DNA of 64,000 nucleotides from Nocardioides luteus (lineage in GTDB: Bacteria; Actinomycetota; Actinomycetes; Propionibacteriales; Nocardioidaceae), in the NCBI RefSeq assembly GCF_015752315.1, contig NZ_JADOVJ010000001.1, positions 4,704,501 through 4,768,500 of the forward strand. The letters run 5' to 3'. Made by a program: the position numbers and the translations under genes. The notes beneath the pieces are model-generated. The model was not told where the DNA came from and did no database searches. It saw nothing but the letters and a program-made list of their open reading frames with translations. Positions 1 through 7,946 of the stretch are shown here, in pieces; positions within the stretch are counted from its first letter, which is position 1; every line of letters starts with the position of its first letter.

Positions 1-799
1 CGGCGAGGTAGCGGTCCCCCAGCTCGGCGAGCTCGGCGTCGAGCTCGGCGGTCCGGGCCTCGTCCTCGGCGATCCCCCGGTAGGCGACGATCGTCGGCCC
101 ATAGCAGGCCTTGAAGAAGTCGCGGAACTCCGCGCCGGTGTCGAACGAGTCGATGGCGACCGTCCGCTTCTCGGCCCGGACGTCGCTCACCGCGTCACCG
201 AGCAGGCCGCGGACGTGGGCCTCGTCGCCCCACCGAGGAGGCGGCTGCGCACCTTCGGGCGGCGGCGCCATGAACGGCTTCATCGTCGCGAACATCTGGC
301 CGATGAAGCCCTCGGGCGTCCAGCTGATCAGGCCGATCCGGCCGCCCGGCCGCACCACGCGGACCAGCTCGGCGGCGGCCTTCTCGTGGAACGGCGCGAA
401 CATGATGCCGACACAGGAGATGACGACGTCGTACGCGGCGTCGTCGAACGGCAGGGCCTCGGCGTCGGCGACGCGCCAGGTGATCGAGCCGCCCCCCGCC
501 TCCTCTGCCGAAGCGGAGCCCGAGGCGATCTGCGCTGCATGCGCCTGCCCGATCTCGAGCAGCTCCGGCGACAGGTCGCTCGCGGTCACGTCCGCGCCGG
601 CGAGAGCGGCCGGGACGGCGGCGTTCCCGGTGCCGGCAGCGATGTCGAGCACGCGGTCGCCGGGTCCGATCTCGCTGGCCTCGACGAGCACCTGGCCGAG
701 CTCGGGGATGAGCTCGTCGGCGACCCGGGCGTAGTTCCCGAGCCCCCACATCGCCCGGTGCTTGGCCTTCAGGTCGGGTGAAACTGGTGTTGCGGTCAT
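1..799 (-). CDS. Class I SAM-dependent methyltransferase (3' end off window)
   Basis: Seen: the reading frame opens at ATG 799 and runs off the left edge, giving about 266 residues without a stop. Motif I is VLDIAAGTGN near residues 50-59; a motif II-like acidic position lies in TASDLSPELL; motif III/IV is VVISCVGIMF with VVRPGGRIGLISWTPEG behind it. This order is typical of UbiE/MenG-like class I methyltransferases (Methyltransf_11). The substrate cannot be told. The gene is divergent from the HxlR gene at 978, with a 178-bp shared upstream region, so the HxlR protein may control it. A 21-bp sequence inside the gene (507-527) recurs in alr. Confidence 0.85.
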   Translation of the reverse strand, partial: MTATPVSPDLKAKHRAMWGLGNYARVADELIPELGQVLVEASEIGPGDRVLDIAAGTGNAAVPAALAGADVTASDLSPELLEIGQAHAAQIASGSASAEEAGGGSITWRVADAEALPFDDAAYDVVISCVGIMFAPFHEKAAAELVRVVRPGGRIGLISWTPEGFIGQMFATMKPFMAPPPEGAQPPPRWGDEAHVRGLLGDAVSDVRAEKRTVAIDSFDTGAEFRDFFKACYGPTIVAYRGIAEDEARTAELDAELAELGDRYLA

Positions 800-977
800 G
801 TCGTCCTCCACGACGTCGACCCGAGATGTGATCTGGAGGCTCCAGCGTCACCCGGCGCCGTCGCGGGCGGATAGTGCCGGATCTGAACCCCTGACGGTTC
901 TGGATCTGTACTTGCCACCCGTCCACGTCAGCGGTCTACTGATGGCAGGGATCTCGGGCTGCGAGAGAGGCGGTCCG

Positions 978-1667
978 GTGGCGGGATACGGCCAGTTCTG
1001 TCCGGTGGCGAAGGCCATGGAGGTGCTCGACGAGCGGTGGACGCTGCTCGTCGTCCGCGAGCTGCTGCTCGGCAGCACCCACTTCAACGAGCTCCGCCGG
1101 GGCGTGCCGAAGATGTCGCCGGCGCTGCTCTCCAAACGGCTCCGCACCCTGGAGCGCGCGGGCATCATCGAGCGGCGCGGCGAGGGGCAGCGTACGTCCT
1201 ACCACCTCACCGACAGCGGCCAGGAGCTCGCCACGGTCGTGACCGCGCTCAACGAGTGGGGAGCGCGCTGGATCGGCTCGCTCGGCCAGGCCGACCTCGA
1301 CCCCCACCTGCTCTTCTGGGACATGCGCCGCACCATCCCGATCGACGTGTGGCCGCGGCAGCGCACCGTGGTCGAGTTCCGCCTCACCGACGTCGAGCCG
1401 AAGGCCGCTCGCTGGTGGCTCGTGGTCGCCGCCGACCAGGCCGAGGTCTGCGACTTCGACCCCGGGTTCGAGGTCGACGCCCGGCTCACCTGCAGCCTGC
1501 GTACGCTCACCGAGATCTGGCGTGGCGACCTCGCCTGGCCGATGGCGCTCCGCGCGGAGATGGTCAGCATCGCCGCCGCCGAGGACGTACGCCGCGCCCT
1601 CCCCTCCTGGCTCGGCCAGTCCTCCGCCGCCCACGTCCCCCGCCCCCGCCGTCAGCTCCAGTCGTAG
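978..1667 (+). CDS. HxlR-family winged-helix transcriptional regulator
   Basis: A 229-residue protein. The N-terminus (YGQFCPVAKAMEVLDERWT) and the following LRTLERAGIIERRGEG segment are the HxlR winged helix, with the conserved Cys near the start that is often redox-sensitive in this family. The C-terminal half (about 120-229) matches the extra domain of long actinobacterial HxlR proteins, which resembles the SCP2 sterol-carrier fold. GTG 978 is chosen because GAGAGG lies 7 nt upstream; an in-frame ATG at 942 lacks such a site. It is divergent from the methyltransferase at 799, a likely target. Its last 16 bp overlap the 3' end of the convergent DUF3224 gene. Confidence 0.85.
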   Translation: MAGYGQFCPVAKAMEVLDERWTLLVVRELLLGSTHFNELRRGVPKMSPALLSKRLRTLERAGIIERRGEGQRTSYHLTDSGQELATVVTALNEWGARWIGSLGQADLDPHLLFWDMRRTIPIDVWPRQRTVVEFRLTDVEPKAARWWLVVAADQAEVCDFDPGFEVDARLTCSLRTLTEIWRGDLAWPMALRAEMVSIAAAEDVRRALPSWLGQSSAAHVPRPRRQLQS

Positions 1668-2107
1668 GAGAGCACGAAGCCGTACGACTCGCCGCCGCCC
1701 TCCTCGGAGAGGACCATGTCGGCCTCGCCGACGAGACCTTCGAGGCCGCCGGTGCCGAGGCCCGGGACGACGGTGAGGTGGGAGCGGACGGTCTTCTCGG
1801 CGTACGTCCCGCTGATCCGCCACACGCAGGAACCCTCCTGGCCGGCGATGGAGCCGGTGAACTGCTCGTACGCCTCGAAGACCGCGCCCCCGGCGGGGTT
1901 GCCGTAGGCGCCGATCATCCGCGCGACCCCCTTGCCCTCGATCTCCCCGGCGTAGGTGTAGTCGGTCTCGGCGGTGGTCAGGCCGCGAGCGGGGATGTAG
2001 ACGTCGTCGCCCATCCGGGTGCCCTCGCCGTCGATGTCGACGTAGGCCGCCTCGATCCAGCGCGCGACGGTCATCGTGGTGCTTGCCTTGTTTCCGTAGG
2101 TGTTCAT
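1652..2107 (-). CDS. DUF3224 domain protein
   Basis: A 151-residue cytoplasmic protein with the DUF3224 pattern: TYAGEIEGKGVARMIGAYG in the middle and a C-terminal stretch with the DADLVLSEE-like GEADMVLSEEGG. Family members are small antiparallel beta-barrels of unknown function, often beside regulators. ATG 2107 fits the usual family length; the frame stays open further upstream, but that part lies opposite the AraC gene and looks non-coding. It is divergent from the AraC gene with only 63 bp between starts, suggesting that regulator controls it. Its 3' end overlaps the HxlR gene by 16 bp. Confidence 0.8.
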   Translation of the reverse strand: MNTYGNKASTTMTVARWIEAAYVDIDGEGTRMGDDVYIPARGLTTAETDYTYAGEIEGKGVARMIGAYGNPAGGAVFEAYEQFTGSIAGQEGSCVWRISGTYAEKTVRSHLTVVPGLGTGGLEGLVGEADMVLSEEGGGESYGFVLSYDWS

Positions 2108-2170
2108 GGCTCCAGCCTGCTGCGGGAACCGGGGCGCAGGATTGAAGGAACGCGCCATATCGTTGGCAGC

Positions 2171-2968
2171 ATGGCTGGCCAGGTGGAGGGCAAGGGCTAT
2201 CCCGACGCGATCGTGCGGCCGGTGACGGCGGCGCGGACGATCACGACCGAGCGGTTCGCGCCGTCCGCGGAGATCGCCGGGCACGTGGACTACCACTGGT
2301 ACGTCGGCTGGGACCTCGAGCACCCGCACGACCAGCAGGTCATCCCCCAGCCGCGGATCCACATCGCCGCCGAGGAGGGCCGGCTGCTGGTCCACGGCAT
2401 CGGCCGGCGCCCGTTCGTCCGGCACCTCACCGGCCGCGGCCACACCCTCGGCGTCTCGTTCCTGCCCGGCCTGTTCCGCCCCGTGCTCGGCAGCCGGGTG
2501 AGCTCGATCGCCGACCAGGTCGTCCCGGCTGAGGAGCTTCTCGGCGTCGACGACCGGCCGGCCGCGGACCGGATCCTGTCGTCGGCCGATCCGAAGGAGA
2601 TGGCCGCCGCGATGGAGTCCTACCTGCTGGAGGTCGGCCTTCCCACCGACCCCGTCGCCGAGGACGTACGCCGCTGGGTGGCTCTCGCCGAGGACGACCG
2701 CTCGATCACCCGGGCCGAGCAGCTCGCCGACCACGCTGGCCTGAGCCTCCGGTCGCTGCAGCGCCTGTTCAGCGAGTACGTCGGGATCGGCCCGAAGTGG
2801 GTCGTGCAGCGGTTCCGCGTGCTCGAGGTCGCCGCCCGCGCCCACTCCGGCGAGGTCGACTGGGCCGCGGTCGCCGCGGAGCTGGACTTCAGCGACCAGG
2901 CCCACCTGGTGCGGACCTTCCGGGACGTCGTCGGCGCTCCCCCGGCGACGTACGCCAAGGACCTCTAG
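2171..2968 (+). CDS. AraC-family transcriptional regulator
   Basis: A 265-residue protein. Residues 1-150 form an N-terminal beta-rich domain of the DUF6597 type (HVDYHWYVGWDLE, then a region ending in GHTLGVSFLPGLF). Residues 165-260 hold the two AraC helix-turn-helix motifs: LADHAGLSLRSLQRLFSEYVG, then ELDFSDQAHLVRTFRDVVG with the terminal PPATYAKDL. This layout is common for stand-alone actinobacterial AraC regulators with an unknown ligand. It is divergent from the DUF3224 gene. Its stop codon shares the four bases CTAG with the stop of the convergent XRE gene. Confidence 0.9.
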   Translation: MAGQVEGKGYPDAIVRPVTAARTITTERFAPSAEIAGHVDYHWYVGWDLEHPHDQQVIPQPRIHIAAEEGRLLVHGIGRRPFVRHLTGRGHTLGVSFLPGLFRPVLGSRVSSIADQVVPAEELLGVDDRPAADRILSSADPKEMAAAMESYLLEVGLPTDPVAEDVRRWVALAEDDRSITRAEQLADHAGLSLRSLQRLFSEYVGIGPKWVVQRFRVLEVAARAHSGEVDWAAVAAELDFSDQAHLVRTFRDVVGAPPATYAKDL

Positions 2969-3789
2969 CCGCGAGCGAGCTGCTCGAGCGCGGCTGCCGA
3001 GGGCGAGCCGGGCTCGGCCCGGTAGAGCACGATCCGCTGGCTGGTCTCGGGCAGCACCATCGCCTCGTACGCCAGGTCCATCCGCCCCGCCACCGGATGC
3101 CGCAGCCGCTTGATCCCGTAGCCGCAGTCCATCACCGGATGCTCGGCCCACAGCTCGGCGAACAGGTCGCTGCGCTGGACGAGCTCGCCGACCAGGCAGC
3201 TGAGGATGTGGTCGTCGGGGTGCAGGCCCGAGGAGTAGCGCAGGAAGCCGACCATCTGCAGCCCGGTGCCCTCGGGGTCGACGAAGAGCTCCGGCCCGTC
3301 CGGCTCGAGGAAGAACCGGCGGATGAGGTTCGGGCGGTGGGGGCGGCGGGCGTAGGGGGCGTCGAAGTCGAGTCCGTGACCGAAGAGACGGTGACCGAGA
3401 TCGTTCCAGGCGAGCACGTAGTTGGCGTGGTCGACGATGAGCGCCGGCCCCGGGTAGTCCATCAGCATCGCCACCGCGGCCGGGCGTGGCTCCACGTCGC
3501 GGCCGCCCGAGACCGTCTCGACGGGGCGCGCCAGGCGACGCAGGTGGTCGTGCTCCTCGGCGCTCAGCCGCAGCGCCCGGGCGAGCGAGTCGATCACGGC
3601 ATCGGAGGCGTTGTGGTGGTCGGCCCGCTCCAGCCGGGTGTAGTAGGTCGGCGAGACGCCGGCCAGCATCGCCAGCTCCTCGCGCCGCAGGCCGGGTACC
3701 CGTCGAGCGCCGTAGGACACCAGTCCGGCCTCCTCGGGGCTGATCGCCGCCCGGCGGCTGCGCAGGAACTCTCCGAGCTCGGTCGTCAT
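2965..3789 (-). CDS. XRE-family regulator with MmyB-like sensor domain
   Basis: A 274-residue protein. The N-terminal helix-turn-helix (about 30-70: VPGLRREELAMLAGVSPTYY) belongs to the XRE class, and the rest (about 100-270) is the MmyB-like PAS-fold domain (PALIVDHANYVLAWN, DPEGTGLQMVGFLRY). MmyB-type regulators usually repress an adjacent divergent gene. Here the divergent neighbour is the MFS exporter at 3908, and two perfect palindromes lie between them. ATG 3789 gives the standard family N-terminus (MTTELGEFLRSRR). Confidence 0.92.
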   Translation of the reverse strand: MTTELGEFLRSRRAAISPEEAGLVSYGARRVPGLRREELAMLAGVSPTYYTRLERADHHNASDAVIDSLARALRLSAEEHDHLRRLARPVETVSGGRDVEPRPAAVAMLMDYPGPALIVDHANYVLAWNDLGHRLFGHGLDFDAPYARRPHRPNLIRRFFLEPDGPELFVDPEGTGLQMVGFLRYSSGLHPDDHILSCLVGELVQRSDLFAELWAEHPVMDCGYGIKRLRHPVAGRMDLAYEAMVLPETSQRIVLYRAEPGSPSAAALEQLARG

Positions 3790-3835
3790 GGTTCCTATAG
3801 TGCGGCCGCGCGGCGATTTCTTCCTGTCCCTGTCA

Positions 3836-3866
3836 GTGCCAGGCACGCGGGTGGCTGTCAGGACAG
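3836..3866. promoter_or_regulatory. Two candidate operators between the XRE and MFS genes
   Basis: GTGCC-A-GGCAC (3836-3846) is a perfect 11-bp palindrome, followed 8 bp later by CTGTC-AG-GACAG (3855-3866), a perfect 12-bp palindrome. Both lie in the 118-bp region between the divergent XRE and MFS starts. Binding by the XRE protein is inference. Confidence 0.45.
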
Positions 3867-3907
3867 GTGTCTGGCTGGCGTACGCCGTCCGGCGCAGCGT
3901 TGGGGCC

Positions 3908-5329
3908 ATGACCACGACTACCCAGGCCGAGCCCGTACGCGCGGCCGCCATGACCCGCGGACAGCTGCTGGTGCTCCTGCTGCTGCTCGCCTCCCAGTTC
4001 ACCCTCACCGTCGACTTCTCGATCCTCAACGTGGCGCTGCCGACCGTCGGCGACAGCCTCGGGTTCGCCGAGGCCCACGTGCAGTGGATCGCGACCGCGT
4101 TCGCCCTGTGCGCGGCCGGGTTCACGCTGCTCTTCGGCCGGATCGGCGACTACGTCGGCCGCCGTCGGGTCTTCCTGATCGGCATGGTCGCGCTGGGCGC
4201 CGCCTCGCTGCTCGGCGGCGTCGCCACCTCGCCCGAGGTGCTGCTCACCGCTCGGGTCGCCCAGGGCCTGGCCACTGCCGCGGTCACCCCGGCGGCGCTC
4301 TCGCTGCTCACCGTCTCCTTCCCCGAGGGGCCGCTGCGGCAGCGTGCCCTGGGCCTGAACAGCGTCGTGATGTCGACCGGCTTCACCGCCGGGGCGGTGC
4401 TCGGTGGCGTGCTCACCGATCTGCTCTCCTGGCGCTGGGCGTTCCTGGTCAACGTACCGATCGCGCTGCTGGTGGTCGCCGTGGCGCCGTTCGTGCTGCG
4501 CGACTCCGCCGACCGGGAGCGGTCGCGGCTCGACCTCCCGGGTGCGGTGCTGGTGACCAGCGGTCTGCTGGCGCTCGTCTACGGCGCGACGCGGCTGGGC
4601 GAGGCCGGCATCGGCGACGTCATCGGGCTGGCCGCCATCGGTGTCGCGGTGGTCCTGCTGGTCGCCTTCTGGCGCGCCGAGTCCACCCATCCGCACCCGC
4701 TGGTGCCGTTGCACATCCTCACCCGGCGCACGATCGGCTTCGGCAACATCGCCGGCTTCGCCACCTTCGCCTTCGAGTCGTCGCTGGTCTTCGTGCTGAC
4801 GATGTACCTCCAGCACGTCCTCGGCCTCGACGCGCTGCAGACCGGTCTGATGCTCGTCGCGATGGGCCTGGGGGCGATCATCGGCGGCTCCCTCGCTCCT
4901 CGGTTCATCGAGACCTTCGGGGTACGCACCGCCGTCGCGGGCGGTCTGGCCCTCCAGGCGGTCACCACCGGCGTGCTCGTCCTGGTCGGGCCCTCGGTCG
5001 GCTGGCTGTGGTTCGTCGGGCTGATGAACTTCGTCGGCGCGATCGGGCACGTCGCCGCGATCGTCGGCTTCATGGTCGCGGCGACCTCCGGGCTGCCCGA
5101 CCACGAGCAGGGGCTGGCCACCGGGCTGGCGATGATGACCCAGCAGGTCGCGATCGCGCTCGGCATCCCGATCATGTCCACCGTCGCCACCGCCGCCGGC
5201 GGCGTCGCCTCGCTCGGGGCTCTGCACCTGGCGATCGCGGTCAACGCCGTCCTGGTCCTCCTCGCCGCGGTGCTGGTGGCCGTCGGTCTGCCCGTCCGTC
5301 GGTCCACCCTCCGAAACTCACCACACTAA
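3908..5329 (+). CDS. MFS transporter, DHA2 (EmrB/QacA) drug-exporter family
   Basis: A 473-residue integral membrane protein with about 14 hydrophobic segments. The N-terminal LLLLLASQFTLTVDFSILNV matches the DHA2 pattern (D/N embedded in TM1), LFGRIGDYVGRRRVFLIG is the MFS loop 2-3 motif, and GFTAGAVLGGVLTD is motif C of antiporters. The family exports drugs or metabolites using the proton gradient; the substrate is unknown. ATG 3908 (MTTTTQAEPV) is chosen because the upstream extension would run back through the operator region. It is divergent from the XRE/MmyB regulator and ends 26 bp before the monooxygenase operon. Confidence 0.9.
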   Translation: MTTTTQAEPVRAAAMTRGQLLVLLLLLASQFTLTVDFSILNVALPTVGDSLGFAEAHVQWIATAFALCAAGFTLLFGRIGDYVGRRRVFLIGMVALGAASLLGGVATSPEVLLTARVAQGLATAAVTPAALSLLTVSFPEGPLRQRALGLNSVVMSTGFTAGAVLGGVLTDLLSWRWAFLVNVPIALLVVAVAPFVLRDSADRERSRLDLPGAVLVTSGLLALVYGATRLGEAGIGDVIGLAAIGVAVVLLVAFWRAESTHPHPLVPLHILTRRTIGFGNIAGFATFAFESSLVFVLTMYLQHVLGLDALQTGLMLVAMGLGAIIGGSLAPRFIETFGVRTAVAGGLALQAVTTGVLVLVGPSVGWLWFVGLMNFVGAIGHVAAIVGFMVAATSGLPDHEQGLATGLAMMTQQVAIALGIPIMSTVATAAGGVASLGALHLAIAVNAVLVLLAAVLVAVGLPVRRSTLRNSPH

Positions 5330-5355
5330 GTTTATGAAGTCAGTAGACTTTACTC
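5330..5355 (+). promoter_or_regulatory. AT-rich promoter of the monooxygenase operon, probably leaderless
   Basis: The 26 bp before ATG 5356 are unusually A/T-rich. TAGACT (5344-5349) is a plausible -10 box ending 6 nt before the ATG, so transcription would start at or next to the start codon. No Shine-Dalgarno is present, which fits a leaderless mRNA. No clear -35 box is visible. Confidence 0.4.
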
Positions 5356-6582
5356 ATGAGCGCTCCCACACCTCGTCTTCGACTCGCCGTGGCTCTCGAC
5401 GGCGCCGGGTGGCATCCGGCCGCCTGGCGAGAGCCGAACGCTCGGCCCGGGGATCTCCTGAAACCCGGCTACTGGGCTGATCTCGTCCGGGAGGCCGAGT
5501 CCGGCCTGCTGGACTTCGTCACGATCGAGGACTCGCTCTCGATCCAGACCGACGCGCCCTTCGCCACCGAGGACGACGATCGCACCGATCGGGTGCGCGG
5601 GCGGCTCGACGCGGTGCTGGTCGCCTCCCGGATCGCGCCGCTGACCCGGCACATCGGCATCGTGCCGACCGTGGTCGTCACCCACACCGAGCCGTTCCAC
5701 CTCAGCAAGGCGATCGCGACGCTGGACTACGTGAGCCGGGGCCGGGCCGGCGTACGGGTGCAGGTGGCGCCGCGGCCGCGCGACGCGGCGCTGTTCGGGC
5801 GGCGCGAGTTCCCCGACCTCTCGTACGCGGACCTGCGCTCGCCCGCGGGCGAGGGGCTGCTCCGGGAGACGTTCGCCGAGGCCGCGGACTACGTCGAGGT
5901 GCTGCGGCGGCTGTGGGACTCCTGGGAGGACGACGCCGAGATCCGCGACGTCGCGACCGGCCGGTTCATCGACCGCGACAAGATCCACTACATCGACTTC
6001 GAGGGACTGCACTTCGACGTGAAGGGTCCCTCGATCACCCCGCGGCCGCCGCAGGGCCAGCCGGTCGTGGCCGCCCTCGCCCACCGCGACCGGCCCTTCG
6101 AGCTGGTCGGCACCTCGGCCGACGTCGGGTTCGTGACGCCCCGGACGGCGGCCGACATCGCCTCGATCACCGCCGAGATCCGGGCCGCTCAGTCGGCCGC
6201 CGGGCGCGACGACGAGACCGTCCATGTCTTCGGCGACGTCGTCGTCCTCCTCGACGAGACCGAGCAGGGCGCCCAGGACCGGCTGGCCCGGCTGAACGAG
6301 GCGGCCGGGGCTGCGTACGAGTCGGACGCGCTGGTCTTCGCCGGCACCCCGGAAGGCCTGGCCGACCTGCTCGCGACCTGGCACGCCGCCGGGCTGAGCG
6401 GGTTCCGGCTGCGGCCGGCGGTGCTCCCCGACGACCTGCGTCAGATCACCCAGAGGCTCGTGCCCGAGCTGCAGCGGCGCGGGCTCTTCCACGATGCGTA
6501 CGACGCCGCGACCCTCCGGGGCGCGCTCGGTCTGCCGCGTCCCACCAGCCGCTACGCCACCACCGAGGGGACGCCCGCATGA
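5356..6582 (+). CDS. LLM-class FMN-dependent monooxygenase (NtaA-like)
   Basis: A 408-residue luciferase-like TIM-barrel protein. The frame carries the flavin-monooxygenase pattern: a beta-1 stretch LRLAVALDGAGWHP, then LDFVTIEDSL, THTEPFHLSKAIATLDYVSRG, and the C-terminal tail LRGALGLPRPTSRYA typical of NtaA/SnaA/DszA-type enzymes. Such enzymes use FMNH2 supplied by a separate reductase to oxygenate sulfonates, thioethers or chelators. No reductase is encoded nearby. First gene of four joined by 4-bp ATGA overlaps, so all four are probably co-translated. Exact substrate unknown; organosulfur compounds are the inference from context. Confidence 0.88.
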   Translation: MSAPTPRLRLAVALDGAGWHPAAWREPNARPGDLLKPGYWADLVREAESGLLDFVTIEDSLSIQTDAPFATEDDDRTDRVRGRLDAVLVASRIAPLTRHIGIVPTVVVTHTEPFHLSKAIATLDYVSRGRAGVRVQVAPRPRDAALFGRREFPDLSYADLRSPAGEGLLRETFAEAADYVEVLRRLWDSWEDDAEIRDVATGRFIDRDKIHYIDFEGLHFDVKGPSITPRPPQGQPVVAALAHRDRPFELVGTSADVGFVTPRTAADIASITAEIRAAQSAAGRDDETVHVFGDVVVLLDETEQGAQDRLARLNEAAGAAYESDALVFAGTPEGLADLLATWHAAGLSGFRLRPAVLPDDLRQITQRLVPELQRRGLFHDAYDAATLRGALGLPRPTSRYATTEGTPA

Positions 6583-7946
6583 GCACGCCGCACCGCACCG
6601 ACAGGCCGAAGAAGCAGATCCATCTCGCCGCCCATTTCCCCGGCGTCAACAACACGACCGTGTGGAGCGACCCGGCCTCGGGCAGCCACATCGAGTTCGA
6701 CTCGTTCGTCGAGTTCGCGCAGATCGCCGAGCGCGGGCTGTTCGACTTCATGTTCCTCGCCGAGGGGCTGCGGCTGCGGGAGCAGGCCGGGGAGATCTAC
6801 GACCTCGACGTGGTCGGCCGGCCGGACACGTTCACGATCCTGGCCGCGCTCGCGGCGGTCACCGAGCACCTCGGGCTGACCGGCACGATCAACTCGACCT
6901 TCAACGAGCCCTACGAGGTGGCCCGCCAGTTCGCCAGCCTCGACCACCTCTCCGACGGCCGCGCCGCGTGGAACGTGGTGACCTCCTGGGACGCGTTCAC
7001 CGGGGAGAACTTCCGGCGCGGCGGCTACCTGCCGCAGGGCGAGCGCTACGAGCGGGCCAGGACGTTCCTCGACGCCGCGACCCGGCTGTGGGACACCTGG
7101 AAGGGCGACGAGATCCTCGCCGACAAGGCCTCCGGAGAGTTCCTGTCGACACCGGCGCCCGGCGCGTTCGAGCACCACGACTCGCAGTTCGACATCAGCG
7201 GCCGGTTCAACGTCCCGCGCAGCCCGCAGGGCCGCCCGGTGATCTTCCAAGCCGGCGACTCCGAGGAGGGTCGTGACTTCGCCGCGGCCAAGGCCGACGC
7301 GATCTTCTCCCGGCACAGCCACCTCGATGACGGGCAACGCTTCTACGTCGACGTGAAGGGTCGCCTGGAGAGGTTCGGGCGTCGCCACGAGGACCTGCTG
7401 ATCCTGCCCGCGGCCACGTTCGTGCTCGCCGACACCGACGCCGAGGCCGTGGAGCTGGCCCGGGAGATCCGCCTGCAGCAGGTCTCGCCCGCGACCGCGA
7501 TCAAGCTGCTCGAGCAGCTGTGGAACCGCGACCTCTCCGACCACGACCCCGACGGCCCGCTGCCCACCGTCGACCCGTCCGAGAACGACGACCTGATCGC
7601 CAAGGGTCGTGCCAGCGCGCGTTCGCACGGGGACCGGCTCGAGCAGGCCGAGCGCTGGCGGGCGATCTCGCAGGCGAAGGGGCTGAGCACCCGCGAGACC
7701 ATCGTCGAGGTCACCGGCCGGCAGAGCTTCATCGGCTCGGCCGAGACGATCGCGTCCACCATCGACGACTTCGTCCAGGCCGACGCGGCCGACGGCTACA
7801 TCCTGGTCCCCCACATCACCCCCGGCGGCCTGGCGCCCTTCGTCGACCACGTGGTGCCGCTGCTCCAGGAGCGCGGCGTCTTCCGCACCGCCTACGAGGG
7901 GACCACGCTCCGGGAGAACCTCGGGCTGCGGGAGCCGACCAGATGA
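6579..7946 (+). CDS. NtaA/SnaA/DszA (CmoJ)-family FMN-dependent monooxygenase
   Basis: A 455-residue protein. IHLAAHFPGVNNTTVW at the start, ARQFASLDHLSDGRAAWNVV around residues 110-130, VIFQAGDSEEGRDFAA around 220 and the terminal LRENLGL are hallmarks of the nitrilotriacetate/dibenzothiophene-sulfone monooxygenase family. B. subtilis CmoJ (YtnJ), which acts on S-modified cysteines, is in this family. It overlaps its neighbours on both sides by ATGA. It needs FMNH2 from an unlinked reductase. The insertion-rich barrel and 455-residue length are normal for the family. Confidence 0.92.
   Translation: MSTPHRTDRPKKQIHLAAHFPGVNNTTVWSDPASGSHIEFDSFVEFAQIAERGLFDFMFLAEGLRLREQAGEIYDLDVVGRPDTFTILAALAAVTEHLGLTGTINSTFNEPYEVARQFASLDHLSDGRAAWNVVTSWDAFTGENFRRGGYLPQGERYERARTFLDAATRLWDTWKGDEILADKASGEFLSTPAPGAFEHHDSQFDISGRFNVPRSPQGRPVIFQAGDSEEGRDFAAAKADAIFSRHSHLDDGQRFYVDVKGRLERFGRRHEDLLILPAATFVLADTDAEAVELAREIRLQQVSPATAIKLLEQLWNRDLSDHDPDGPLPTVDPSENDDLIAKGRASARSHGDRLEQAERWRAISQAKGLSTRETIVEVTGRQSFIGSAETIASTIDDFVQADAADGYILVPHITPGGLAPFVDHVVPLLQERGVFRTAYEGTTLRENLGLREPTR

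Noticed and set aside
2108..3151. Upstream extension of the DUF3224 frame opposite the AraC gene
   Set aside because: That part is Arg/Gly/Asp-rich with no domain signature and lies antisense to a clear AraC gene.
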